Shown here: one piece after another, positions 44,275-52,615 of the stretch | How positions within the stretch are numbered: position 1 is the first letter of the stretch | Layout: each line of letters opens with the position of its first letter | Assembly: GCA_021604585.1 (NCBI GenBank) | Contig: BQJG01000004.1 | Coordinates: 1 to 64,000, forward strand | DNA: 64,000 bases | Direction: 5' to 3' | Origin: Hyphococcus sp. | Lineage (GTDB): Bacteria > Pseudomonadota > Alphaproteobacteria > Caulobacterales > Parvularculaceae | Position numbers and translations under genes: made by a program | Notes under the pieces: model-generated | What the model saw: only the letters and a program-made list of their open reading frames with translations | The model's database searches: none | Told to the model about the DNA's origin: nothing

Positions 44275-45207
44275 ATGAAGATGAAACTTATGAACAACAT
44301 CACCCGCATGTTGATTGTTGCACTGGCTGCACTCGCCGCCGGACATGGCGCAGCGCTCGCTTCCAGCGGCAAGTCCAAACATCCGCACGCGCAACATTGG
44401 CATTTCAACGGCCCCTTTGGCACTTATAACAAGGATGCGCTTCAGCGCGGCTATCAAGTGTACGAAACCGTTTGTTCGAACTGTCACGGACTTGAGCTGG
44501 TTGCCTTCCGTAACCTCGGCCAGAAGGGCGGACCGTTTCAACTCAATTCATGCCCAGCCGGCATTCCAGAAAGCGTCGATTGCGCTAACCCAAACGACAA
44601 CCCTGTCGTTAAGGCGCTGGCTGCAAAGTACAAATATCAGGTGACGGACGGACCGGACGATACCGGCGATATGTTCCAGCGCCCGGCGCTACCTTCTGAT
44701 CATGTCCCCAGCCCATTCGCGAACGAACAGCTTGCGCGCATGGCGAACAACAATGCGCTGCCGCCAGATCTTTCGTTGATGGCGAAAGCACGTCATGGCG
44801 GACCGGATTACATTTACGCTCTGCTGACCGGCTATGAAGACCCGCCATCATCGGTCGTGGTTGGCCCAGGCCAGCATTACAACCCGTATTTCCATGGCGA
44901 CATGTCGCAAGCCATGAAGCCGGAATACATGCATGAAGGCCACGTCGTTGAGGGCGTCAGCGTTCCGCTCGGCGGCGTGCTGGCCATGGCCCCGCCGCTT
45001 GCTGACGGCATCATCGAATATGGTGATGATAGCCCGCAAACGGTTGAGCAATACGCCAAGGATGTCACGGAGTTCTTGATGTGGGCGGCTGAGCCGAAGA
45101 TGGAAGCGCGAAAGTCGCTGGGCATCATGACAATCATTTACCTGCTTATTCTCGCTGGGATCCTTTATTGGTCCTACCGCAAGGTATGGTCGAAGGTTGA
45201 CCATTAA
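44275..45207 (+). CDS. petC: Cytochrome c1 of the bc1 complex
   Basis: The 310-residue cytochrome c1 receives electrons from the Rieske protein and passes them to soluble cytochrome c. It has a signal peptide ending ALAS, the haem-binding CSNCH (about residues 67-71) followed by GLELVAFRNLGQ, the acidic and Pro-rich middle region, MAPPLADGIIEYGD with the distal Met, and a C-terminal membrane anchor (MTIIYLLILAGILYWSY). It ends the petABC operon before a strong hairpin. Confidence 0.97.
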   Translation: MKMKLMNNITRMLIVALAALAAGHGAALASSGKSKHPHAQHWHFNGPFGTYNKDALQRGYQVYETVCSNCHGLELVAFRNLGQKGGPFQLNSCPAGIPESVDCANPNDNPVVKALAAKYKYQVTDGPDDTGDMFQRPALPSDHVPSPFANEQLARMANNNALPPDLSLMAKARHGGPDYIYALLTGYEDPPSSVVVGPGQHYNPYFHGDMSQAMKPEYMHEGHVVEGVSVPLGGVLAMAPPLADGIIEYGDDSPQTVEQYAKDVTEFLMWAAEPKMEARKSLGIMTIIYLLILAGILYWSYRKVWSKVDH

Positions 45208-45234
45208 GGTCACCGGAAAGCGATTTGATCTGAG

Positions 45235-45266
45235 AACGGCGGCGCATACACTGCGCCGCCGTTATT
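45235..45266 (+). terminator. Terminator hairpin after petC
   Basis: AACGGCGGCGCA and its perfect complement flank the loop TACAC, followed by ATT. The T run is short, but the 12-bp G+C-rich stem and its position between petC and the next gene support a terminator. Confidence 0.65.
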
Positions 45267-45283
45267 GATTCAAGGAGCATTTC

Positions 45284-46165
45284 ATGGCCGGGCAAAAACG
45301 CATTCTCGGGTTCATTGGCGGCTCGGGCGTTTATTCAGTTGAAGCACTGGAAAAATCGGAGCGGCTTGAGATCGAAACGCCATGGGGCGCGCCATCCGAC
45401 GCGCTGATGCGTGGCACGATGGGCGGGGTGGAGGTCGTGTTCCTCTCGCGTCATGGCGCTGGTCACCGACTGCCGCCAGCGGATGTGAACTACCGCGCCA
45501 ATATAGATGCGATGAAACGCGCCGGCGTGACTGACCTGGTTTCATTGTCGGCATGCGGGTCGTTCCGGGAGGATCTGATACCAGGAACATTTGTTATCGT
45601 CGACCAGCTCATTGATAAAACCACCGCGCGGGAGAAAAGTTTTTTTGGCCCCGGATTTGTCGCCCATGTGTCCATGGCGGATCCAATTTGTCCGGCGCTG
45701 GGCGATGCGCTGGAGGCGTCCTGTTCGGCGTTAGGTATAAAGCATCAACGCGGCGGGACATATATCGCCATTGACGGCCCGCAATTTTCTTCGCGTGCAG
45801 AATCGCATCTCTACAGATCTTGGGGCTGCGATGTGATTGGCATGACGAACATGCCTGAAGCGAAGCTCGCGCGCGAGGCGGAGTTGCCATACGCCAGCGT
45901 CGCAATGGTCACAGACTATGATTGCTGGCGCGAGAATGAAGGCGCGGTTGAGGTCGGGCTGATTTTGGAAACCCTTCGGGCTAACACAGCGAATGCTGCG
46001 CGTCTGGCGGCTGATGTCGCTGCGCGGCTGGGGTCGACCAGAACGCCGTCGCCGCTTGGAATAGAAACAGTGCTCGATATGGCGATAATCACGGCGCCGG
46101 AAGCGCGCGATGCTGAAATGGTGAGAAAGCTGGATGTCATCGCCGGACGCTTGCTCAAGCGTTGA
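45284..46165 (+). CDS. mtnP: S-methyl-5'-thioadenosine phosphorylase
   Basis: MtnP splits methylthioadenosine into adenine and methylthioribose-1-phosphate, salvaging the by-product of polyamine synthesis. The 293-residue product has IGGSGVYSVEAL (phosphate loop), FLSRHGAGHRLPPADVNYRANIDA, QFSSRAESHLYRSWGCDVIGMTNMPEAKLAREAE and TDYDCWRE. The MTNMPE and DYDCW motifs fit methylthioadenosine rather than guanosine or inosine specificity. AAGGAG precedes the ATG. The 3' end overlaps the convergent PilZ-like gene by 11 bases. Confidence 0.92.
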   Translation: MAGQKRILGFIGGSGVYSVEALEKSERLEIETPWGAPSDALMRGTMGGVEVVFLSRHGAGHRLPPADVNYRANIDAMKRAGVTDLVSLSACGSFREDLIPGTFVIVDQLIDKTTAREKSFFGPGFVAHVSMADPICPALGDALEASCSALGIKHQRGGTYIAIDGPQFSSRAESHLYRSWGCDVIGMTNMPEAKLAREAELPYASVAMVTDYDCWRENEGAVEVGLILETLRANTANAARLAADVAARLGSTRTPSPLGIETVLDMAIITAPEARDAEMVRKLDVIAGRLLKR

Positions 46166-46883
46166 CGGCGATCTTGAATTCTTCTTGAGCTGTAAGGTTT
46201 TCAAGCTGCTCGGCGAAATGATCTGCAGCGATTTCCAGCGTCCATTCGTTCATATCTTTGTTGATGATGCTGACTTTTAGACCGTAGGCGGCGCCCATAT
46301 GCGCCTGCCAATCATTCAATGCCATAACAGCCAGGCTCCGATTGCGGCGTTGCTCAAATCGTAGCGCATTTGCCGTCCAGCGTGTCTGATCAGCGCTGAT
46401 CCAAATGGCGCTGACGTTTTTGAGCGTGTCCTGATCGGCCGTGACAATCGTCAGGAAATGCCGGGTAAACCCGGGCTCACCATCGAGGCTTGATGTAATG
46501 ACGATACGGGCCGGTGATTTCGACGACGGGCGAATCATCGGGCTTGAAATAGTGTCGCCCGTGTATCCCAGACTTTGCGTGGAAGTCTGTGAGGGCTCGT
46601 GCGTATGAGCCATCATCGCTAAAGAAGCATCTGACAGCACAACAGCAAAGCCTTCAGGGAATACGCGGGCGACCTCCCCCTCAATTGTAGGCAGCCCACC
46701 GAACTTGATAGCAATCCGGTCGCCGATTGATGCGGCTGTTTCGCTGCGGATCGCTAAGCTGCGGGAAGTGAAGTTCAGGGTGTTGCTCAAAATTTCCGGC
46801 CCGCCATTTACGGAGAAACGGATATTGAATGACGCTTGAAAGCGTTGTGCGCCGCGTCGATCTATTTTTTGAACAACGGTCAT
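46155..46883 (-). CDS. PilZ-like domain protein
   Basis: A 242-residue cytoplasmic protein with an N-terminal PilZ-like domain: DRRGAQRFQASFNIRF gives the R-x3-R part of the cyclic-di-GMP site, and a six-stranded pattern follows to about residue 95. The second half of the motif (D/N-x-S-x2-G) is imperfect here (NFTSRSLAI), so nucleotide binding is doubtful. The C-terminal half (about 100-242) has no family that I recognise. It is monocistronic, with its 3' end overlapping that of mtnP. Confidence 0.65.
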   Translation of the reverse strand: MTVVQKIDRRGAQRFQASFNIRFSVNGGPEILSNTLNFTSRSLAIRSETAASIGDRIAIKFGGLPTIEGEVARVFPEGFAVVLSDASLAMMAHTHEPSQTSTQSLGYTGDTISSPMIRPSSKSPARIVITSSLDGEPGFTRHFLTIVTADQDTLKNVSAIWISADQTRWTANALRFEQRRNRSLAVMALNDWQAHMGAAYGLKVSIINKDMNEWTLEIAADHFAEQLENLTAQEEFKIAVNA

Positions 46884-46960
46884 GCCGGCCAGTATAGTTA
46901 GCTCGGCTTAACCACGTGTAAAAACAACGTAAACGGATCGTAAATTCGTAGTTCTTTTCG

Positions 46961-48058
46961 TCAATTATTGAAGCGGAAATGCATTACATCGCCATCTTTG
47001 ACGACATATTCTTTTCCCTCAAGCCGCATCTTGCCGGCTTCTTTCGCCCCTTGCTCGCCCTTGAGGGCGACATAATCAGCAAAGGCGATCGTCTCGGCGC
47101 GGATGAAGCCTTTTTCAAAATCGGTATGAATGACGCCTGCGGCCTGCGGCGCCGTCGCGCCGCGCTTTATTGTCCAGGCGCGCGCTTCCTTGGGGCCTGC
47201 AGTGAAGTAGGTGTGAAGATTTAACAGATCGAACCCTGTGCGGATCAAACGATTGAGGCCGGGTTCTTTCAGGCCAAGCGTCTCCAGATATTCAGATTGT
47301 TCTTCATCTGAAAGCTGGGCCAGTTCGGATTCAATTTTGGCGGAGATGGCGACAGCGGCGGCGCCTTCCTTGGCGGCGCACTCTTCGACGTGGCGCGAAT
47401 AATCATTACCGGCTGCAGCGGAATCTTCGTCTACATTGGCGACGAACAGCACTGGCTTTGATGTCAGGAGTTGAAGGCCCGCCCACATTTTTTTTTCTTC
47501 GTCGGCGACGTCGGCATTGCGGGCAGGGCGCCCATCGCGCAACTCGGCGAGTGCGCGATCGACAAGGACGAGGAGGGCCTTGGCTTCCTTGTCCTGTCCC
47601 TTGGCTTTCTTTTCGATATTGACGCGGCGCTTTTCGAGGCTTTCGAGGTCAGCCAGCATCAACTCTGTTTCGACGGTCTCAAAATCCGCAATCGGATCGA
47701 TTTTGTTGGCGACGTGCGTGACATCATCATCATCGAAACAGCGCAGCACATAGACCACTGCATCAACTTCTCGAATGTTTGCGAGAAACTGGTTGCCAAG
47801 GCCTTCGCCTTTTGAGGCGCCTTTTACGAGTCCTGCAATATCAACAAATTGCATTCTCGCGGGCAAAATCTCTTTTGAGCCAGCGATCTCCGCCAGCACA
47901 TTGAGGCGCGGTTCCGGAACAGCCACATCGCCAACATTCGGTTCGATGGTGCAGAACGGATAGTTAGCCGCCTGCGCCGCCGCTGTTTTGGTCAGCGCGT
48001 TAAACAGCGTTGATTTGCCTACATTCGGCAATCCGACAATGCCGCACTTAAAACCCAT
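46961..48058 (-). CDS. ychF: Ribosome-binding ATPase YchF
   Basis: YchF (OLA1 family) is an Obg-related P-loop protein that prefers ATP and binds ribosomes. The 365-residue product is of normal length. Visible parts are G1 GLPNVGKSTLFNALT, PFCTIEPNVG (switch I), FVDIAGLVKGASKGEGLGNQFL (G3), the altered G4 VANVDED in place of NKxD, which goes with ATP use, and the C-terminal TGS domain (HTDFEKGFIRAE). It overlaps the zinc-ribbon gene by 11 bases and belongs to the rplY-pth-zinc ribbon-ychF cluster. Confidence 0.97.
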   Translation of the reverse strand: MGFKCGIVGLPNVGKSTLFNALTKTAAAQAANYPFCTIEPNVGDVAVPEPRLNVLAEIAGSKEILPARMQFVDIAGLVKGASKGEGLGNQFLANIREVDAVVYVLRCFDDDDVTHVANKIDPIADFETVETELMLADLESLEKRRVNIEKKAKGQDKEAKALLVLVDRALAELRDGRPARNADVADEEKKMWAGLQLLTSKPVLFVANVDEDSAAAGNDYSRHVEECAAKEGAAAVAISAKIESELAQLSDEEQSEYLETLGLKEPGLNRLIRTGFDLLNLHTYFTAGPKEARAWTIKRGATAPQAAGVIHTDFEKGFIRAETIAFADYVALKGEQGAKEAGKMRLEGKEYVVKDGDVMHFRFNN

Positions 48059-48383
48059 TTTTCTTTTCCGTCTCTTGATGGTGCTCGATAAGTTTGAGAG
48101 GGCGCACGATCGCGTATACGACTTCTAATAGGATGAAAACGATCGCCGCTGCGACAAAACCGAGTAAACCACCACCCATTGCTTTGTATAGGCCCACGGT
48201 AAAAACTAACAGGCTTATGCGAACAAGCAGGTCCAACGGCAGGCCCCTCAAACTATAGCCCGGCACAAATGAATGCGACCCGCAGTTTTTGCAGACGCAA
48301 GGCCGCTTTTTGGCCAAAGAGATTTTTTCAAATAGCGGAATGGTGTCGTCGTGACAGTTGGGGCAGCGCGCTAGCTTAGTCAT
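48048..48383 (-). CDS. Zinc-ribbon membrane protein of unknown function
   Basis: A 111-residue protein with two Cys pairs at the N-terminus (RCPNC and VCKNCGSHSF), likely a zinc ribbon facing the cytoplasm, followed by two hydrophobic segments (LDLLVRISLLVFTVGLY and LLGFVAAAIVFILLEVVYAIV). I do not recognise the family. The ATG at 48383 overlaps the pth stop by eight bases and the end overlaps ychF by 11, so translation of all three is tightly linked. The longer frame from 48422 reads into pth. Confidence 0.72.
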   Translation of the reverse strand: MTKLARCPNCHDDTIPLFEKISLAKKRPCVCKNCGSHSFVPGYSLRGLPLDLLVRISLLVFTVGLYKAMGGGLLGFVAAAIVFILLEVVYAIVRPLKLIEHHQETEKKNGF

Positions 48384-49086
48384 TTTCCCCGCCGCCTGTA
48401 AGCTTCTTGAACGCATCTGCAAATGGGTTGCTTGGGGATCGTTCGCTCTGCTCGGCTATCGGTTCTCTGCCCGCTTTTGTGCTATCTGTCTGCTGTTTGG
48501 GGCCAACTTCTTTTTTAGGCGGCGCGAGCTTCTGCGCCACGGCTGTTGCAAACCGATTAGCATCAGGCTCCGCGAGGTAAGCAGCCTCACTTGCAATGGC
48601 GTTGAGCATTGGCGTGAGCCAGTCCTGATCGGACTTTGCAAAGTCGCCCAGCACGTGATTTGTCACGCGTGATTTGTCGCCGGGATGGCCGATGCCGATG
48701 CGAATGCGTTTGAAGCTGTTTCCGATATGTGAGTCGATTGAGCGGATACCATTGTGTCCGGCCGCGCCGCCGCCGATCTTTACCCGCAATTTTCCGGTAG
48801 CGAGATCAAGCTCGTCGTAAAAAACGATAATGTCTTCGGGCGGTATCTTATAGAACCGCGCTGCTTCGCCCACGGCCTGTCCGGAATCGTTCATGAAAGT
48901 TTGCGGCTTTAAGATCAGCGCTTTTTCGCGGCCCAGCGTTCCGTCGCGAATCTCGCCCTGAAACTTTGATCGCGCGGGGCCGAAACCATTTGCGTCCGCA
49001 ATGGCGTCAGCGGCCATAAAACCGACATTATGCCGATGGCGGGCGTATTTTTCACCGGGGTTGCCGAGACCAACGAGAAGCAGCAT
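48376..49086 (-). CDS. pth: Peptidyl-tRNA hydrolase
   Basis: Pth frees tRNA from peptidyl-tRNA that drops off ribosomes. The 236-residue product has LLVGLGNPGEKYARHRHNVGFMAAD with the catalytic His, KPQTFMNDSGQAVG, YDELDLATGKLRVKIGGGAAGHNGIRSI and GIGHPGDKSRVTNHVLGDF. About 45 residues beyond the catalytic domain form a Lys/Pro-rich tail, a length common in alphaproteobacteria. The ATG at 49086 is used; a GTG codon directly before it is an alternative. It follows rplY, a common pairing. Confidence 0.97.
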   Translation of the reverse strand: MLLLVGLGNPGEKYARHRHNVGFMAADAIADANGFGPARSKFQGEIRDGTLGREKALILKPQTFMNDSGQAVGEAARFYKIPPEDIIVFYDELDLATGKLRVKIGGGAAGHNGIRSIDSHIGNSFKRIRIGIGHPGDKSRVTNHVLGDFAKSDQDWLTPMLNAIASEAAYLAEPDANRFATAVAQKLAPPKKEVGPKQQTDSTKAGREPIAEQSERSPSNPFADAFKKLTGGGEND

Positions 49087-49134
49087 CACGCGCTCCTAAC
49101 CGTCAGGGGCGGCGAGGCGGACAAAGAAAAGAGA

Positions 49135-49791
49135 TTACTCCTCTTTGTCACCCTCTTCCTGGGTTTCTGCTTCTTCAGCTTCCGCGGTCGCCGTATCTTC
49201 ATCATCCGCAGAGCGCAGTGCAGACGGCGCCGCGATTGTTGCAATGGTGAAGTCGCGGTCGGTGATCACAAAGGTCACGCCTTTCGGCAGGTTGATCTTC
49301 GAAGCATGGATGCCGTCGCCAACTTCGAGACCAGTGACGTCAATCTCAAACACTTCAGGGATCGAAGTCGCCGGCGCGTAGACTTCGACGCCGTGACGGA
49401 CAACGTTCAGCACGCCGCCTTTTTTCAGACCTGGCGAAGCTTCTTCGTTGATGAAGCGAACCGGAACCTCGACGTCGATACGGGTCTTTTCGTTCACGCG
49501 CATCAGATCGACATGGATCGGTTGCCCCTTAACCGGGTGAATTTGAACATCGCGGGCGATGACCGGCTGGTGGCCTTCTTCGCCCGGAACGTCGATATTG
49601 GCGAGGTGCGCGAGCAGGCGGCCATTAAGATACGCCTTCGTCACTTCATTCTTTTTCAGGTTGATTGCGACCGGCTCGCCGTCGCCGCCATAAAGAACGC
49701 CTGGGATCCAGCCCTCGCGGCGCGCAGCGCGCGCCCCACCTGTGCCGGTGTTCTTGCGGGGTTCACAGTGAAAAACATCGATCTGTGCCAT
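49135..49791 (-). CDS. rplY: 50S ribosomal protein L25/general stress protein Ctc
   Basis: L25 of the long Ctc type binds 5S rRNA. The 218-residue product has the N-terminal L25 domain (EPRKNTGTGGARAARREGWIPGVLYGGD and HVDLMRVNEKTRIDVEVPV) and the C-terminal TL5 domain (EVFEIDVTGLEVGDGIHASKINLPKGV), ending in an acidic tail (EAEEAETQEEGDKEE). The ATG at 49791 gives the family start MAQIDVF; a start at 49815 would add eight residues. It heads the pth-zinc ribbon-ychF cluster. Confidence 0.96.
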   Translation of the reverse strand: MAQIDVFHCEPRKNTGTGGARAARREGWIPGVLYGGDGEPVAINLKKNEVTKAYLNGRLLAHLANIDVPGEEGHQPVIARDVQIHPVKGQPIHVDLMRVNEKTRIDVEVPVRFINEEASPGLKKGGVLNVVRHGVEVYAPATSIPEVFEIDVTGLEVGDGIHASKINLPKGVTFVITDRDFTIATIAAPSALRSADDEDTATAEAEEAETQEEGDKEE

Positions 49792-50114
49792 GATATGACG
49801 GCGTCCTTCGCGCAAAAACCGCCGCTGCGGCGAGCCTTGAAGACTTCCGCGCCGGCGGGAAATTCCTGATTGAGCGGCGGTCTATAGAGGAAAGGGTTTC
49901 AGACCGCAAGCGCAGAAATCGGGGCTTTCACAAGGATTTGCGAGACGCTGACCGGCGGTTGGCCTATCCCTTCCCGATGTGCGGACGGGCGGTTTCTACC
50001 AGCCTGTTCATTGAACATATCCGTGCGCTGCGCGGGCTTGACCTTCGTACGCTTTGATGTAGTAGCGTGCTAACACGATAGGACGAGCAAATAGACGAGT
50101 TTCCGGAGCCTTGA
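49792..50114. promoter_or_regulatory. Divergent promoter region between rplY and the YerC-like gene
   Basis: There is no gene in these 323 bases. On the plus strand, TTGACC (50038-50043) and TAGTAG (50060-50065) form a weak -35/-10 pair with 16-base spacing, directly followed by CGTGCTAACACG (50066-50077), a CGTG-4 nt-CACG palindrome that would overlap the transcription start. A TrpR-like repressor encoded by the next gene could bind there. The half towards rplY shows nothing distinctive. Confidence 0.4.
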
Positions 50115-50459
50115 ATGCTGTCAAATCCAAAAAAACAGAGCTCTAACAGCGGCCTAAATGGTCGGAAGTATGATGAAAACGCGTTGTTCGCGGCATGCAG
50201 CCTCTTGCAGAATGCAAAAGAAGCCGAGCTCTTCTTCCGGGATTTGGCGACCCCTGCTGAGCTTGCGGCCTTCGCGGAGCGCTGGCGCATCGCCAAAATG
50301 TTGGATGCAGGCGGCCATTCCTATCGCGATATCGCCGCCGCGACTGGCGCATCAACGACAACCATCGGCCGCGTCGCGCGCTTCCTCCGAGAAGAAAATC
50401 ATCAGGGATACCGGCTGATTCTCGATAGATTAAAGGCGAAGTCAGGAGCAACGACATGA
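50115..50459 (+). CDS. YerC/YecD family TrpR-like regulator
   Basis: A 114-residue protein of the TrpR superfamily. It has the YerC signature LLQNAKEAELFFRDLATPAELAAFAERW and a helix-turn-helix segment, HSYRDIAAATGASTTTIGRVARFL (about residues 71-94). Firmicute members (HisR) repress histidine genes. Here the stop overlaps the hisG start by four bases, so control of histidine synthesis is a reasonable inference. A palindrome near its promoter (50066-50077) could be its operator. The N-terminal 18 residues are hydrophilic and not conserved. Confidence 0.88.
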   Translation: MLSNPKKQSSNSGLNGRKYDENALFAACSLLQNAKEAELFFRDLATPAELAAFAERWRIAKMLDAGGHSYRDIAAATGASTTTIGRVARFLREENHQGYRLILDRLKAKSGATT

Positions 50460-51343
50460 GTGAGCAGCGGCTGCGAATCGCCATTCAGAAATCCGGGAGG
50501 CTGTCTGACGGAAGTTTTGACTTGCTCAAAAACTGCGGTCTGACCGTCTCGCGCGGCCGGGACAAACTCTATGGGCGGGTGCAGGAACTACCCATCGACG
50601 TGTTGTTGCTGCGCGATGACGATATTCCGGCCTTTGTGGCGGACGATGCCTGCGATTTAGGCATTGTCGGGCAGAATGTTTTTGAGGAAGAAATTCTCAA
50701 CGAAACCCATGAGACGCCCGCTACCGAAGTTTTGCGCCTTGGTTTCGCGCGTTGCCGGCTAATGTTGGCGGCGCCGAAAGAATGGACATTCGATGGCCCT
50801 TCAATGCTCGATGGCAAGCGCATCGCAACATCATATCCGGCGTTGACGCGCGCTTGGCTGGAGCGTGAAGGCGTAGGCGCAAAACCCATCATGATGAAAG
50901 GCTCGGTCGAAGTGGCGCCGCGCCTGAAGATTGCGGATGCCGTGTGCGATATTGTTTCGACCGGCGCAACCCTCGACGCCAACGGGTTGAAACCAGTCTC
51001 AACTGTGTTTGACTCTGAGGCGATTTTGATTCGCAATCAGCGAGCCTTTTCACCGGAAAAACAGGGTGTGTTTGAAGCGCTGATGAAGCGTATTAATGGC
51101 GTCATGTCGTCGCGCGATGCGAAATACATCATGATGAACGCGCCGCGCAGCGCGGTGGGGGCGATTACTGAATTTCTTCCCGGCGCGGATTCCCCAACGG
51201 TGCTGGAACTGGCGGGCAATCCAGAAAAAGTCGCGATTCACGCCGTCTGCCGCGAAAGCGTTTTCTGGGACACGCTGGAGCAGCTTAAAAAGCTCGGCGC
51301 CAGCGCGATTCTCGTTTTGCCGATTGAAAAAATGATGGCTTAA
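50456..51343 (+). CDS. hisG: ATP phosphoribosyltransferase
   Basis: HisG joins ATP and PRPP in the first, feedback-controlled step of histidine synthesis. The 295-residue protein is the long form: the catalytic part has IAIQKSGRLSDGSFDLLKNCG and the PRPP-binding VCDIVSTGATLDANGLK, and the C-terminal ACT-like regulatory domain runs from about residue 220 (KYIMMNAPRSAVGAI and SPTVLELAGNPEKVAIHAV). It is coupled to the YerC/HisR-like regulator gene. Other his genes lie elsewhere; only hisD is in this window, 6 kb away. Confidence 0.96.
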   Translation: MSEQRLRIAIQKSGRLSDGSFDLLKNCGLTVSRGRDKLYGRVQELPIDVLLLRDDDIPAFVADDACDLGIVGQNVFEEEILNETHETPATEVLRLGFARCRLMLAAPKEWTFDGPSMLDGKRIATSYPALTRAWLEREGVGAKPIMMKGSVEVAPRLKIADAVCDIVSTGATLDANGLKPVSTVFDSEAILIRNQRAFSPEKQGVFEALMKRINGVMSSRDAKYIMMNAPRSAVGAITEFLPGADSPTVLELAGNPEKVAIHAVCRESVFWDTLEQLKKLGASAILVLPIEKMMA

Positions 51344-51418
<75 letters not shown>

Positions 51419-51505
51419 GTTTTGTCGGGCAGGGCCCGCAAAGAGGCGGCGGTATAGCGCGAGACATGCGGCTTGGGAAGGCGCAGCGGGGAAAAACCCG
51501 GGCCT

Positions 51506-51952
51506 TTAGGAGAGGCCAAACGGCTCAAGGATCTCGGCGCCGATACGCCGCGGCTTGCGGCTGGCGGCGTCGATCAGACACCAGTCCGTCTGGACCTTTG
51601 CAGAAAATCTTGTCGCGCCGGGCTTGCGTATATCCACATGGCGGATGAAGCGCGGGCCCGAAACGCGCCCCAGCCAGGTCCTGATGTCGACAGCATCCCC
51701 GGCCAGCACCTGATCGCGATAATCGATCTCGTGGCGCAGGGCGACCCAGACCAGATCTCGAACCAGCTTTTCTCCGGCGACGTGACGCCAATGAGCGACA
51801 GCGATGTCCTGAGCCCAGACAAGGTAAACGGCGTTGTTCACATGACCGAGCTCATCAATGTCGCTGTCCTGGGCGACACGGGTCATCTGGACCGCCGTTT
51901 CATAAGAACTGGCGCCGGTCAGCTTGCCGTCTAATGAAATTGTCGGTTCCAT
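51506..51952 (-). CDS. Acyl-CoA thioesterase, 4HBT hot-dog fold
   Basis: A 148-residue hot-dog-fold thioesterase of the 4-hydroxybenzoyl-CoA type. DIDELGHVNNAVYLVWAQDIAVAHW is the family signature, with the catalytic Asp replaced or shifted as VNNAVY, and the remaining strands include LVWVALRHEIDYRDQVLAGD and FSAKVQTDWCLID. The substrate is unknown. It starts one base after the LOG gene's stop, with GAGG upstream, so the two are cotranscribed, and it ends close to tRNA-Thr on the same strand. Confidence 0.87.
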   Translation of the reverse strand: MEPTISLDGKLTGASSYETAVQMTRVAQDSDIDELGHVNNAVYLVWAQDIAVAHWRHVAGEKLVRDLVWVALRHEIDYRDQVLAGDAVDIRTWLGRVSGPRFIRHVDIRKPGATRFSAKVQTDWCLIDAASRKPRRIGAEILEPFGLS

Positions 51953-51953
51953 C

Positions 51954-52532
51954 CTAGCGCCTCAATTCGTCGACCCACTTTTTGTCCGTTGGTATGACGG
52001 CGGAAGTGAGTTTGTCGATAAGGGAGGAGGGGGACGCATCAGCGTGAAGGATGGCTCGGTGTTGCGGTTTCACGAAAGACTCGCCGACCAGATGATCAAG
52101 AAAACGCTCCAGGCCGTCATAAAAACCAGCAACATTGAGCAGGCCAACGGCCTTTGCATGAAGGCTTAGCTGTGACCACGTCCAAACTTCAAATGTTTCT
52201 TCCAGCGTGCCGATGCCGCCGGGAAGCGCAATAAATGAGTCAGAGAGATCGGCCATTTGCGCTTTGCGTTCATGCATCGATGAAACGATCCGTAGTTCGG
52301 TGAGCCCCGGGTGGGCGATCTCTAGGTCCGCGAGCGCCTGCGGCAAAACGCCGATCACCTCACCGCCATGCTCAAGAGCGGCGTCCGCGACGGAGCCCAT
52401 TAAGCCGACCGACGCGCCGCCATAGACGAGGCCTATGCCGCGTTCAGCGAGCGTGCGGCCGAGAGCAAAAGCAGCTTGCTGATACTCAGATTTTGCGCCG
52501 AGGCTGGAGCCGCAGAAGACACATATTCTCAT
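51954..52532 (-). CDS. LOG family protein (nucleoside 5'-monophosphate phosphoribohydrolase type)
   Basis: LOG (Lonely Guy) proteins remove ribose 5-phosphate from nucleotides; in plants they activate cytokinins, while in bacteria the role is mostly unclear. The 192-residue product has ICVFCGSSLGAKSEY, GLVYGGASVGLMGSVADAAL, MHERKAQMADLSDSFIALPGGIGTLEETFEVWTWSQL (PGGxGTxxE core) and LLNVAGFYDGL. I chose the ATG at 52532; an ATG at 52544 is possible and one at 52616 less so. It is upstream of and coupled to a thioesterase gene. Confidence 0.9.
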   Translation of the reverse strand: MRICVFCGSSLGAKSEYQQAAFALGRTLAERGIGLVYGGASVGLMGSVADAALEHGGEVIGVLPQALADLEIAHPGLTELRIVSSMHERKAQMADLSDSFIALPGGIGTLEETFEVWTWSQLSLHAKAVGLLNVAGFYDGLERFLDHLVGESFVKPQHRAILHADASPSSLIDKLTSAVIPTDKKWVDELRR

Positions 52533-52615
52533 GCTGATCCGCATGACATGGCATCGCGTGCAAATCCAGCCCGGCCCTGTGCTTTCGAGCAGTGTCCTGC
52601 TTGCCGCAGCCCCCA

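Noticed and set aside
45208..45283. A SAM-type riboswitch in front of the methylthioadenosine phosphorylase gene
   Set aside because: The 76-base gap is mostly the petC terminator hairpin and has no room or conserved core for a riboswitch.
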